A stretch of DNA of 64,000 nt, taken from the NCBI RefSeq assembly GCF_008119785.1, contig NZ_VSFA01000021.1, positions 1 to 64,000 on the forward strand. Reading direction: 5' to 3'. The notes under the pieces are model-generated. The model had not been told where the DNA came from, searched no databases, and saw only the letters and a list, made by a program, of their open reading frames with translations. Both the position numbers and the translations under genes were made by a program. Positions 42,055-51,200 of this stretch are shown here, in pieces. The stretch is from Micromonospora sp. MP36. GTDB lineage: Bacteria > Actinomycetota > Actinomycetes > Mycobacteriales > Micromonosporaceae. Each line of letters starts with the position of its first letter. The stretch's first letter is position 1.

Positions 42055-43263
42055 TCACTCCAGGCCCGGCATCCGGGTGGCCGTCCGTCCGTCAGTGGTC
42101 AACCGGACGCCGCCGGCTCCGTAGTACAGGACCTGTCCCGGTAGCCAGCTGATCACCACACCGTCCCGGTCCATTAGGTTCTTGGTGAAGTGCCGGCCGC
42201 CGTCGCGGCTCACCCACAGGAAGCCGTTACCGTTGGCGTCCCCGTCCCCGATCAGGAGGCTGCCGTCCGCGCCCAGCACCAGGTGGCGGTCGCCGGACCA
42301 GGCGGCCGGCAGGTCCGTCTCGACCCGCTGCCAGGTCCGGCCCCCGTCGCCGGTCCGCATGATCGTGGCGAGGCTGCCGTCCGGCGCTTTTCCGCCCATC
42401 GGTGAGTACGGTTCCGCCAGCAGGTACGCCACCTGCCCGTTCTGTGCCGCCACGGACATCACCGCGCCGCCGTTCGGGGCCAGCTGGGTCTCCCAGGTCC
42501 TGCCCCGGTCGGTGCTGCGCGCCAGCACCGACGGCTGGCGCACGTCCCCCGGCCAGAAGGCGGCCCAGAGCACCCCGTCCGGGCTCACGTAGAGGCTGTT
42601 CATCGTGTCCGCCGTCGGCACCCCCGCCCGTAGCCGGTAGGCGGTGCCCGTGTCGGGGTCGACGGCCATCGGTTCGGGCAGCCCCCACCACGCCACTCCG
42701 GACGAGACCAGCTGGGCCTTCGGCGGGAAGGCGTCGACGGTGACGATGGCGCTCGCCCCGTCCCGCCAGGTCCGCCCCTCGTCGGTGGACAGGTAGGACC
42801 GCCCGTCGACGCTCACCAGGTAGGTCCGCGCGCTGAGCGGGAAGTAGCGGACGTCCGACTCGCCCCTCCCGTTCTTGATCCGGCAGGGCCCGTCGTATCG
42901 CGCCCTGCGGTACGGCGACCAGGTGCGCCCGAAGTCCCGGGTGTTGCTGAAGTTCAGCTCGCAGTTGATGTTGGTGACCCGGACGGCGACCACCGACCGG
43001 TCCTTCAGCAGGAACAGCTCGGCTCCGGCGGGCGGTGCCGGGACCGCGGTGGGAGTGGGCTGGCCGCCGCCCAGGCCCCCGGCGACCGGGGTCAGCGCCG
43101 TGCCGGCGAGTGCGGCCACGACGGCCAGCAGCAGCCCGCCGCGCTGCCGGCGCCGGGCCCGGGCGCGCAGGCGGGCAGCCGAGCGGAGCTCGTCGAGCGG
43201 CGGCTGCCGGACGGCCCGGCTAACCGTGGCGACATCGAAGCCGCGCAGTTCACGATCGGACAT
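42055..43263 (-). CDS. Membrane-anchored Asp-box (BNR) beta-propeller protein, possible sigma-factor partner
   Basis: The 402-residue protein starts at ATG 43263 after GGGAGGATCG. About 50 basic cytoplasmic residues precede one membrane helix (LLLAVVAALAGTALTPVAG). The extracellular propeller has Asp-box motifs STDEGRTW, STDRGRTW, TGDGGRTW and SRDGGRHF, as in sialidase/Ycf48-like folds, but no sialidase catalytic residues were recognised. It overlaps the upstream ECF sigma gene by 14 bp. This layout suggests an anti-sigma-like membrane sensor, although the cytoplasmic region lacks a recognisable zinc-type anti-sigma motif. Confidence 0.75.
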   Translation of the reverse strand: MSDRELRGFDVATVSRAVRQPPLDELRSAARLRARARRRQRGGLLLAVVAALAGTALTPVAGGLGGGQPTPTAVPAPPAGAELFLLKDRSVVAVRVTNINCELNFSNTRDFGRTWSPYRRARYDGPCRIKNGRGESDVRYFPLSARTYLVSVDGRSYLSTDEGRTWRDGASAIVTVDAFPPKAQLVSSGVAWWGLPEPMAVDPDTGTAYRLRAGVPTADTMNSLYVSPDGVLWAAFWPGDVRQPSVLARSTDRGRTWETQLAPNGGAVMSVAAQNGQVAYLLAEPYSPMGGKAPDGSLATIMRTGDGGRTWQRVETDLPAAWSGDRHLVLGADGSLLIGDGDANGNGFLWVSRDGGRHFTKNLMDRDGVVISWLPGQVLYYGAGGVRLTTDGRTATRMPGLE

Positions 43264-43792
43264 CGATCCTCCCGATGCTGGTGACGGTGACGTCGGGGCC
43301 GGCGTCGGCCGGGTCGACGTCGGCGAGCAGCCGGGCGAGGGCCTGCCGGCCGCGGGAGAGTCGGGACTTGACCGTGCCGGCCGTGACCCCGAGCGCCGCC
43401 GCGACCTCGTCCACCGGCAGGTCGACCAGGTAGTGCAGGGCCAACGCGTGTCGCTGCCCCTCGGGCAGGTCACGCAGCGCGGCGAGCAGCGCGAGGTGTT
43501 CGGGCGACCGGTCCGCGACCTCGGGCGGCGGCCCGATGCGGCGCAGCAACCTGTCCAGCACCCGCCGGCGCCGGTGCCGGCTGCGTACGACGTTCACCGC
43601 CACTCGGCGCAACCAGGCCTCCGGGTTGTCCAGGCCTGCGAAGCGGCGCGGCGCGACCAGCGCCCGGGTGAACGCCTCCTGGACCGCCTCCTGCGCCTCG
43701 TGCAGGTCGCCGGTCACCGCGTACAACTGCACGACCAGCCGGCGGTAGCAGGCCGCGTACAGCTCGGAGATCAGCTCGTCGGACACCGTCAC
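43250..43792 (-). CDS. ECF RNA polymerase sigma factor, SigE-like
   Basis: The 180-residue protein has region 2 (ELYAACYRRLVVQLYAVTGDLHEAQEAVQEAFTRALV with NPEAWLRRVAVNVVRSRHRR) and region 4 (LPEGQRHALALHYLVDLPVDEVAAALGVTAGTVKSRLSRGRQAL), with a helix-turn-helix for the -35 element. The start is GTG 43792 or GTG 43786, the latter better spaced from GGGAGG. It is co-translated with the membrane Asp-box protein. A second sigma/membrane-protein pair with the same layout lies at 46687-48019. Confidence 0.93.
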   Translation of the reverse strand: MTVSDELISELYAACYRRLVVQLYAVTGDLHEAQEAVQEAFTRALVAPRRFAGLDNPEAWLRRVAVNVVRSRHRRRRVLDRLLRRIGPPPEVADRSPEHLALLAALRDLPEGQRHALALHYLVDLPVDEVAAALGVTAGTVKSRLSRGRQALARLLADVDPADAGPDVTVTSIGRIDVRS

Positions 43793-43847
43793 CTCCCCTC
43801 TCCACCTGTTCCACTCACGGGCGGAGAGAAAGGTTCCGGAAGAGCGC

Positions 43848-44405
43848 TCAGAAGATGTCGGACACCGCGAACGCGAGCGGGAAGGGTGCCTCGGGGCGGT
43901 AGACGTCGGTCACTCCGACCTGGGCGGCCTCCCGGTAGCCGCCGCCGACGTGCTCCAGCACGGTCAGCGTCTGCTTCCGCGGCTCGACCAGCCAGTAGCG
44001 GGGGATGCCGGCCGCGGCGTATTCGTGGCGCTTGAGCACCAGGTCGCGGCCGGCGTTGTTCGGCGAGATCACCTCGACCACGAGGAGCACGTCGGCCGGG
44101 TCGAGCGCGGCGCCGCCCCGGTCGAGGGCGTCCTCCCGGGCCACGAAGAGATCCGGCACGAAGTACGACGAGCGTTTGGCGCTGACCCCGATGTCCTGCC
44201 CGACGAGCAGGCCGGCCGGCGCCTGCCGGTCGAGCAGCCGGCGGAGGCGGTTGGCGACCGCTCCGTGGAAGACGTCCGCGTGGGGGGACACGAGCAGGCT
44301 CCCGTCGAAGATCTCGTAGTCCTGGCCGTCCTCGGGGAGGTCCTGGAGGTCGTCCACCGTCCAGGCCTCGCCTCGGCCGGGCCGAGCTGGGCTGGTCACC
44401 GTCAC
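43848..44405 (-). CDS. Uma2-family (DUF820) PD-(D/E)XK protein
   Basis: The 185-residue protein starts at GTG 44405 after GGGAGG. WTVDDLQDLPEDGQDYEIFDGSLLVSP opens the family. YFVPDLFVA, LLVVEVISPNN and LKRHEYAAAGIPRYWLVEP supply the Asp, Glu and Lys of the restriction-endonuclease-like active site. Uma2 proteins are abundant in actinobacteria and cyanobacteria, but their substrate is not established. Nothing nearby suggests a partner. It is divergent from the DUF485 gene across a gap with DnaA boxes. Confidence 0.88.
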   Translation of the reverse strand: MTVTSPARPGRGEAWTVDDLQDLPEDGQDYEIFDGSLLVSPHADVFHGAVANRLRRLLDRQAPAGLLVGQDIGVSAKRSSYFVPDLFVAREDALDRGGAALDPADVLLVVEVISPNNAGRDLVLKRHEYAAAGIPRYWLVEPRKQTLTVLEHVGGGYREAAQVGVTDVYRPEAPFPLAFAVSDIF

Positions 44406-44443
44406 ACCTCCCTTCTATCCGCCCACCCTGACATCCTGGTCCG

Positions 44444-44516
44444 TCGTCCACAACGAACCTCCCGTCATCCACCGGGTTGTCCACAGGAGTGACGCGTTCT
44501 CCACAGGTTGTCCACA
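44444..44516 (+). promoter_or_regulatory. Array of four to five DnaA boxes
   Basis: TTGTCCACA occurs at 44477-44485 and 44508-44516, TCGTCCACA at 44444-44452 and TTCTCCACA at 44497-44505. A weaker TCATCCACC lies at 44465-44473. All are in the same orientation with start spacings of 21, 12, 20 and 11 bp, close to whole helical turns. TTGTCCACA is the actinobacterial DnaA-box consensus. The array lies between divergent genes with no dnaA, dnaN or parAB nearby, so this is not expected to be oriC. Confidence 0.65.
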
Positions 44517-44581
44517 GGGCGGTGCGGCGAATGCCGTCGCGGAACCTTGACATTCCCGGTGATCAGGCGAGACTGCCGGGG

Positions 44582-45025
44582 ATGACCGGAGCGGACGAGC
44601 GCGGCGCTCCGGGGCGGCCGGCGGCCGCTCCGGTGCCGAGCCCGCGCGCGGCCGAGCCGTCCCCGCGTACCCGGATCGTGCTGGCCGAGGTGTCCCGCTC
44701 GGCGAGCCGGGCGGACCGGACCCGCTCCGAACTGACCCAGCAGACCCGGGTCGGCGAGGCGCTCGTCCGGGGGCTGGTCCGGGCCCAGCTCGCGCTGGCC
44801 CTGCGGCTCAGCCTGCTGGTGCTGATCGGGCTGGGCGGCCTGCCCTGGCTGTTCGCCATCGCGCCCTCGGTCGGGCGGGTCAGCGTGCTCGGGGTCAACC
44901 TGCCGTGGCTGCTGCTCGGGGTGGCCGCCTTTCCGTTCCTGATCGCGGTCGGCTGGGCGTACGTGCGGCTGGCGGAACGGAACGAGCAGGACTTCACCGA
45001 CCTGGTCCAGCGGCCGGAGCGCTGA
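44582..45025 (+). CDS. Small two-helix membrane protein (DUF485-like), symporter partner
   Basis: The 147-residue protein starts at ATG 44582 (MTGADERGAPG). A long disordered N-terminus precedes two membrane helices (LALALRLSLLVLIGLGGLPWLFAI and LPWLLLGVAAFPFLIAVGWAYV) and a short charged tail (RLAERNEQDFTDLVQRPE). It lies two bases before a solute:sodium symporter gene, the same arrangement as the DUF485/ActP pair at 58568-60584. The family match is loose, so the call rests mainly on layout and topology. Confidence 0.72.
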   Translation: MTGADERGAPGRPAAAPVPSPRAAEPSPRTRIVLAEVSRSASRADRTRSELTQQTRVGEALVRGLVRAQLALALRLSLLVLIGLGGLPWLFAIAPSVGRVSVLGVNLPWLLLGVAAFPFLIAVGWAYVRLAERNEQDFTDLVQRPER

Positions 45026-45027
45026 GG

Positions 45028-46668
45028 ATGGGCAACGGGTACGTCGTCCCGGCGATCGTGGCGGTCACCCTGGTCACGGTCGGGATCGGCTTCTACGGGC
45101 TGCGGCTGGCCCGGACCACCTCCGACTTCCTGGTCGCCTCCCGGGCGATCAGCCCGACCTGGAACGCCGCCGCGATCGGCGGCGAGTACCTGTCGGCGGC
45201 GAGCTTCCTGGGCGTGGCCGGCCTGATCCTCAAGTACGGCGTGGACGTGCTCTGGTATCCGGTCGGCTTCGCCGCCGGCTATCTGGCGCTGCTGCTCTTC
45301 GTGGCCGCCCCGCTGCGCCGCTCGGGGGCGTTCACCCTGCCGGACTTCTGCGAGGTGCGGCTCGGCTCGCGGCGGCTGCGCAAACTGGCCACCGTCTTCG
45401 TGATCTTCATCGGCTGGCTCTACCTGGTGCCGCAGCTCCAGGGCGCCGGGCTGACCCTGGCCACGGTCGCCGGCTCGCCGTACCCGGTGGGTGCGCTGCT
45501 GGTCGCCGTGGTGGTCACCGCGAACGTGGCGCTGGGCGGGATGCGCGCGATCACCTTCGTCCAGGCGTTCCAGTACTGGTTGAAGCTGACCGCGCTGGCC
45601 GTACCCGCGATCTTCCTGGCCCTGCAGTGGCAGGCCGACGCCCGCCCGGCGGTGACCCCGCCCGACGGGCCGGCGTTCCGCGCGGCGACCACCGTCGTGG
45701 TCGAGCACCGCGCGACCCTCACCTTCCCCGACGGCGACGTCCGGGAGGTACGCCCCGGCGACCGCCTCGACTTCGCGGCCGGCGACCCGGTGCCGGAGGT
45801 CTCCGGTACGGCCACCGACGCCGCCGACTGGCTGCTGCCGGACACCGCCGGGGACGACGACCGGGGGCTGTTCGGGACGTACTCGCTGATCCTGGCCACC
45901 TTCCTCGGCACCATGGGGCTGCCCCACGTGCTGGTCCGCTTCTACACCAACCCGGACGGCGCGGCCGCCCGCCGGACCACCCTGGTGGTGCTCGCCCTGG
46001 TCGGCGTCTTCTATCTGCTGCCCACCATCTACGGCGTGCTGGGCCGGATCTACACCCCGCAACTGCTGGTCACCGGCCAGACCGACGCGGTGGTGGTGCT
46101 GCTGCCCGGGGCGGCGCTCGGCGACGGCACGGCCGGCCAGCTGCTCGCCGCGCTGGTCGCCGCCGGGGCGTTCGCCGCGTTCCTCTCCACCTCGTCCGGG
46201 CTGCTCACCAGCGTGGCCGGGGTGATCTCCACCGACGTGCTGGGCCGCGGCTCGGTACGCGGCTTCCGGCTGGCCACGGTGCTGGCCGGCGGGGTGCCGG
46301 CGGTGCTCGCGCTCAACCTGTCCGGGCTGGACGTCTCCCAGGTGGTCGGGCTGGCCTTCGCGGTGGCCGCGTCGAGCTTCTGCCCGTTGCTGGTGCTGGG
46401 CATCTGGTGGCGCGGGCTGACCGACCTGGGCGCCGCCGCCGGGGTGCTGGTCGGCGGCGGCGCCGCGATGGGCGCGGTGCTGCTCACCGTGCTGGGGCCG
46501 CCGCTGACCGGCTGGCCGGCCACGTTGACCACCCAGCCGGCCGCGTGGACCGTGCCGCTGGCGTTCACGGTGATGGTGGCGGTGTCGGTGGCCACCCGGC
46601 GCCGCCTGCCCCCCGACGTCGGCACCACCATGCTCCGCCTGCACGCCCCGGAGGCGCTACGCCTCTGA
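45028..46668 (+). CDS. Sodium:solute symporter, cation/acetate symporter-like
   Basis: The 546-residue protein has about 13 membrane helices of the SSS (LeuT-fold) family. Key segments are TSDFLVASRAISPTWNAAAIGGEYLSAASFLGVAGL, ATFLGTMGLPHVLVRFYTNP and FAAFLSTSSGLLTSVAGVISTDVLGR. An unusual hydrophilic loop of about 75 residues (DARPAVTPPDGPAFRA to DRGLFGTYS) interrupts the middle and is absent from the ActP-like paralogue at 58914. It probably imports a monocarboxylate with Na+ or H+. It forms an operon with the preceding small membrane protein and may be controlled by the LytS/LytTR pair. Confidence 0.88.
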   Translation: MGNGYVVPAIVAVTLVTVGIGFYGLRLARTTSDFLVASRAISPTWNAAAIGGEYLSAASFLGVAGLILKYGVDVLWYPVGFAAGYLALLLFVAAPLRRSGAFTLPDFCEVRLGSRRLRKLATVFVIFIGWLYLVPQLQGAGLTLATVAGSPYPVGALLVAVVVTANVALGGMRAITFVQAFQYWLKLTALAVPAIFLALQWQADARPAVTPPDGPAFRAATTVVVEHRATLTFPDGDVREVRPGDRLDFAAGDPVPEVSGTATDAADWLLPDTAGDDDRGLFGTYSLILATFLGTMGLPHVLVRFYTNPDGAAARRTTLVVLALVGVFYLLPTIYGVLGRIYTPQLLVTGQTDAVVVLLPGAALGDGTAGQLLAALVAAGAFAAFLSTSSGLLTSVAGVISTDVLGRGSVRGFRLATVLAGGVPAVLALNLSGLDVSQVVGLAFAVAASSFCPLLVLGIWWRGLTDLGAAAGVLVGGGAAMGAVLLTVLGPPLTGWPATLTTQPAAWTVPLAFTVMVAVSVATRRRLPPDVGTTMLRLHAPEALRL

Positions 46669-46680
46669 GCGCCTCCGGGG
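46646..46680. terminator. Bidirectional hairpin terminator, perfect 13-bp stem
   Basis: Arms CCCCGGAGGCGCT and AGCGCCTCCGGGG pair around a nine-base loop. The left arm encodes the last residues of the symporter and the right arm begins at the last base of its stop codon. The convergent gene ends at 46687. Confidence 0.82.
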
Positions 46681-46686
46681 CGATGG

Positions 46687-47526
46687 TCAGCAGGCGTCGG
46701 TGCCGACGCAGAGCCGGTCCGCCGCCAACTTCGCGAAGTGGCGGGCCTCGGCCGGAGCGGCCTGGTGGTCGAGCCGGAGCTGCGCCACCAGGTCGCCCTG
46801 CCGGACGAAGAGCCAGCGGCTCGGGATCCCCTCGATCTCGCCGCCCACCAGCACCGAGTCGGCACCGCCCAGCCCTTCCGCCATGATCGACAGAGAGTCG
46901 CCCGACCGGGCCGGTACGCAGTCCGCGGCGATCCGCCGGACCCGCTGCATGGCGGTGGCGGCACCGGTCCCGGAGTGCCGGGTGACCCGTTCGACCAGCC
47001 AGTCGGTGGGTGAATCGAACTGCACGAACCGGGTGGCCACCACGCCGACCGCCAACGACGGCAGTCGGTTCTCGCAGTAGCTGGTCGCCGATTCGAGCGT
47101 CCAGTCCCCGGCGCCCTTGCCCGGCGACATCGTGAAGCCGCGCGGCAGGTCCGCGATTTGCAGCGTGGCCCCGGCGGGGATGGTGCGGCTGGGCGGCCAG
47201 CTGGACGGCCCCCCGGCGGACGGCGGGCTCGACGGCGTGCCGCGGGTGGGGGCCGGGCCGGCGGAGGGCGTCGGGTCCGTGGTGGGGCTGGGCGCCGGGG
47301 TGGTCGGGACACCGGTCGCCGGCGGCAGGGGCGGCGCGGCGTCCGGGCGGCCGGCCAGAGCCGCGGCCCCCGAGGCGACCACGGCGACGGCGACAGCTGC
47401 GGCGAGACCGGCGGCGATCCGGGTCCGGCGAGTCCGCTGCCGCCCACGTCGGCGCACCTGCTCGACCGGCGCCCAGGTCAGGTGCTCGGTGTCCCGGTAG
47501 AGGTCCGAGAAGAGCGGCTCAGGCAT
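46687..47526 (-). CDS. Single-pass membrane protein paired with a sigma factor
   Basis: The 279-residue protein starts at ATG 47526 after GAGGAGGT. A cytoplasmic segment of about 46 residues (PLFSDLYRDTEHLTWAPVEQVRRRG) precedes one membrane helix (IAAGLAAAVAVAVVASGAAALAG). A Pro/Ser/Thr-rich stalk and an extracellular domain with three to four cysteines follow (SYCENRLPSLAVG, RRIAADCVPARS, LCVGTDAC). It overlaps the sigma factor gene by 8 bp. By position and topology it could be an anti-sigma factor or its membrane sensor, but the cytoplasmic part has no known anti-sigma motif. Confidence 0.7.
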   Translation of the reverse strand: MPEPLFSDLYRDTEHLTWAPVEQVRRRGRQRTRRTRIAAGLAAAVAVAVVASGAAALAGRPDAAPPLPPATGVPTTPAPSPTTDPTPSAGPAPTRGTPSSPPSAGGPSSWPPSRTIPAGATLQIADLPRGFTMSPGKGAGDWTLESATSYCENRLPSLAVGVVATRFVQFDSPTDWLVERVTRHSGTGAATAMQRVRRIAADCVPARSGDSLSIMAEGLGGADSVLVGGEIEGIPSRWLFVRQGDLVAQLRLDHQAAPAEARHFAKLAADRLCVGTDAC

Positions 47527-48019
47527 TGCTGACCTCCTCGGGAAGGGTGATGTCCAGCAGGGCGGCGAGCGCTTTGCGGCCACGGGCGAGGCGGGCCTTC
47601 ACGGTGCCGCTCGGTGTGTCGGTCTGCGCAGCGATCTCGGCGACCGACAGGTCGGCCAGATGATGCAGGACGACGACCTGTCGCTGCTCCGCAGGCAGCC
47701 GCCGCAGCGCCGTGACCAGCGCGACGGTGTTCTCCGACGGCGGCCCGACGGCGGGTTGTGGACCATGTCGGCGGTAGGCGGCCAGGCCATTTCGGATCTT
47801 GCGCCAGCGGTTGACGAGGAGGCGGTAGCCGACCATCCGGACCCACGCCTCCGGGTCGTCGTAGCCGCTGATCCGGGACCAGCGCTGCCAGGCCCGCACG
47901 TACGCCTCCTGGGCGGCATCCTGGGCTTCGGTCAGGTCGCCACTGAGTGCGTAGAGCACCGTGACGACGCGCTGTCTGGTGGTTCGGTAGAACTCCTCGA
48001 ACCCGTCGTTCGCATCCAA
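47519..48019 (-). CDS. ECF RNA polymerase sigma factor, SigE-like (second copy)
   Basis: The TTG at 48019 is favoured because GGGGGAGGGAC precedes it (166 residues, LDANDGFEEFYRTTRQR). A GTG at 48091 would add 24 residues. Region 2 (VTVLYALSGDLTEAQDAAQEAYVRAWQRWSRI, then DPEAWVRMVGYRLLVNRWRK) and region 4 (RLPAEQRQVVVLHHLADLSVAEIAAQTDTPSGTVKARLARGRKAL) are complete. It is similar to the sigma factor at 43250 and has the same gene order with a membrane protein downstream. It is divergent from the giant secreted protein gene, a possible target. Confidence 0.92.
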   Translation of the reverse strand: MDANDGFEEFYRTTRQRVVTVLYALSGDLTEAQDAAQEAYVRAWQRWSRISGYDDPEAWVRMVGYRLLVNRWRKIRNGLAAYRRHGPQPAVGPPSENTVALVTALRRLPAEQRQVVVLHHLADLSVAEIAAQTDTPSGTVKARLARGRKALAALLDITLPEEVSNA

Positions 48020-48153
48020 TGTCCCTCCCCCGTGGCGGTCCTTGCGTCTGACACCCACGACGGGGGCGACCGGTTGCATCCGGTCGGTCACACCATGTGG
48101 CTCGGTCGTCGGTCCGCCGCCCGTACCAGGCTTCCTGGCCCAGCGTGACGGGA

Positions 48154-48183
48154 ATGTCCGAAACCCGATTTATCGTTGGACAT
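48154..48183 (+). promoter_or_regulatory. Inverted repeat ahead of the giant secreted protein gene
   Basis: Arms ATGTCC (48154-48159) and GGACAT (48178-48183) flank 18 bases that include the AT-rich GATTTATCG. This is the only AT-rich patch in the 224-bp divergent gap, so it is the likely promoter/operator zone. No sigma class can be assigned. Confidence 0.35.
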
Positions 48184-48243
48184 CTATCGATGCCTTGGGA
48201 GGCTGGTTGTCCGCATTCATCGCCATCCGGGGGAGGCGTCGTC

Positions 48244-51200
48244 ATGCGCAGCCGCGCACGGTTCGGCCGTACGTTCCTGACCACCGCCGCTACCTTGGCC
48301 ATGTTGGCCGGCCAACTCGCCGTACCGGATCCGGTCCGGGCCGCGCCCACTCGGGCGGCACCGGATCCCGGCGCGGCAAGCGCGAAACCCGATCCGACGA
48401 CACCGGACGGCACGGCCCCGAACGCGCAGGCGCGTACGGCGATCATGCCGCAGCTCGACCAGGTGCCGCCGGTGAACCCGGCACCCGGCTCGGTGCAGGT
48501 CGACCGGGGGCCGTCCGCCGCGCTGACCCCGATCGCCCCGCTACCCGCGGTGGATCCGGCCGCCGGCACGGTCGCCATCGACCGGGCCCCGGTCGTGCCG
48601 AACCCGCCGGTCCGGCCCGCGCCACTCACCCTGCCACTGCATCCCGCCCAGGAACTGGTCGACGCCACCGCGGCGGACGCCATCACCACGCTCGACCGGG
48701 CCGGCCGGCTCCACCCGGACCGCACCCCGGACCTGGACGCCCGCAAGCTCCAGCCCCAGGTCTCCTCGGCGCAGTTCGTCGACCCGGCGCAGCCGGTCAC
48801 CCTGGAGGCGCTGATCGCGGCCCTCGCCAGCGGGAACATCCCGCCGCCGCTGCCGGTCGACCCGCTGGCGCTGCTCGAGCAGTTGCCCGACGGCATTCCG
48901 CGCATCACCTACCGGATCTGCTCGGAGTCGGCCACCAAGACGGTGTCCTGCTCGCTCACCCTGCCGCTCGCCGTACCCGCGATCGTGGACGTGACCGGTG
49001 ACGGCACCCCGGATGTGCTGGCCGACCTGCTACCGGTGGCGCTGCCCGGCGACGTGGTCGCCGCGGTGCGCCAGCTCCTCGAGGTGCAGTCCGCCCTCAC
49101 CGTCGCCCAGGACCGCCTCGCCGTCGTCCTGGAACTGCTCAAGGATCCGCTCCAGGTCATCCTCCATCCCGAACTGCTGCTCGAACGGCTGCGGTTGGAG
49201 GACCTGATCGCGGACCTCCAGAGGCAGCTGGCGGACAAGCTCGAGGCCCTGCTCGACCTGATCAACGTCGGCGTCGCCCTGCTGGCGCTCCGACTGCCCA
49301 CCAGCGAACTGGCCGGCCAGCCGCTGCCGGCGCACGTCTGGGCCGTCTACGACATCCCCGGCCACCACCGGCTCTCGGTCGGCTTCGACGGGCTGCGGCG
49401 CGGCACCACCCTGCCGACCGGCACGCTGGGGCTGTTCACGTTCAACCCGGTGACCCTGCTGCGCGGCGTGTACGACATCCAGGCCCGGCTGCTCCAGGGC
49501 GGTGCCGGCGACGCGCTCGCGGTGACCGCCGGGCTGGCCTCGGTGACCGACGACAGCGCGGGCAACCCGTACCAGCCGACGGTGGCGAGTGCTCGGTTCT
49601 CCCCCGTACCGTCGATCTTCTCGGCGCGGGCCCAGATCGATCCGGGCAGCGACACCACCGACCAGCACGTGCTGGTGGACTCGACCAGCGACAAGGCCAC
49701 CCAACTGGACGTCCAGGTGCTCAGCAACCGCGACGGCGTCGACGAGTTCACCCAGCTCGTCGTCGACGAGCTGCCCACCAGCGTGTCCGTCGAGCTGACC
49801 CGGCCACCGGGCGGGAAGGCCACCCTCGCCTACCGGGCGTCCGCCAGCATCGACCGGGTGCTCTTCGCCGACTTCGGCTACCAACCCGCGGGCCTGGTCA
49901 ACGCGGTCCAGGCCACCGCCGAGGCGATCCCCACCTCGTTCGACGCGGCGTTGGCGAACACCGACACCGGGGTCGATCTCGACTACACCGCGAGCAGCCA
50001 GCTCGCCGCCCTGGACGTCGCGGTGTACGACAAGGCCGGCGGGCTGGTCGGCCGCGGCTCGCTGCGCCGGCTGCCCACCGAGGTAACCCTCACCGCCGAC
50101 ACCGGCGCCAGCCACGTGGCGTTCAACGGCGCCCAGCCGCTCGGCTCCGGCACCGTGGCCATCTCGCGCAACCTCGGCGCGTTCGCGCCGTACGACAGCG
50201 ACCACGCGACACTGGTCACCGACGGCGCCGCGCTCGGCGTCTCCGCCCGGGTCACCGGCATGAAGCAGGTCGACGCCTACTACGACGGGCATCCCCGGCT
50301 GACCACCACGTTCGATCCGGGCGGGCAGCCCTTCGTCGCCGCAGGCGACCTGGACGGGCTGCACAAGGCCCGGCTGGAACTCTCCAACCTGCCGGCCACC
50401 GCGACGCTGGACGTGGACACCGCGGCGCGTACGGTCGCGTACCAGACCAGCTCGGTGATCCACCGGGTGTTCGCCGCGTACACCAACACCTCCGCCGGGC
50501 CGACCCTGTTCGCCACCGTCACCGAACTGCCCGAGCGGATCAACCTCTCCTACGACCTCGGTGACCGGCCCAGGCTGCGGTACGAGGCGACCAGCCGGGT
50601 GCAGAAGGTGGAGGTGTTCGCCAGCCCGGCACACGTGGAGACGTTGCGCCCGCAGCAGGACCACTACCTGTCGGCGGCCGCGGCCGGGTTGGCCACCACC
50701 ATGGACTTCCTCCTGGACCTGCCGGCCCGGCACCTCGACGGCACCCAGTCCGACCCGCTGACCAGCCTGGCGGCGGTGGTCCGGTTGCCGTCCGGTGGCC
50801 GGGACTGGACGGCGATGGCCGACCTGACCGGCGTGCCGGCCCGGTTCGACGCCGACTTCGCCGAGGGCACCTACCGGTTCCGGGGCCTGTCCGGGCCGCT
50901 CGGCGGGGCCCGGCTCGCGGTCACCAACCACGCCGGCCAGACCGCCCCGACCGGGCTGCACCTGGCCGTGCACTACCGGCAGGTCACCGGCGACCTGGAC
51001 GGCAGCGTGTCGGTACGCAACCTGTCCTGGGTGGAGTACGCCCGGGACGGCGGCGGACAGACCTTCCGGCTGGACACCGACACCGGCGGCGACCCGGTGT
51101 TCGTGGACGCGGACGTGCTGCTCGCCGCGAACGGCGTGGACGACACGCAGCTCGCCGCGGTGGCCCGGGTCGACGGCCTGCCGAACACCATCCGGTCCAC

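Noticed and set aside
44406..44581. Chromosomal origin of replication
   Set aside because: Only four to five DnaA boxes lie in 73 bp, there is no AT-rich unwinding region, and dnaA, dnaN, gyrB or parAB are not present. Actinobacterial oriC regions carry many more boxes in both orientations.
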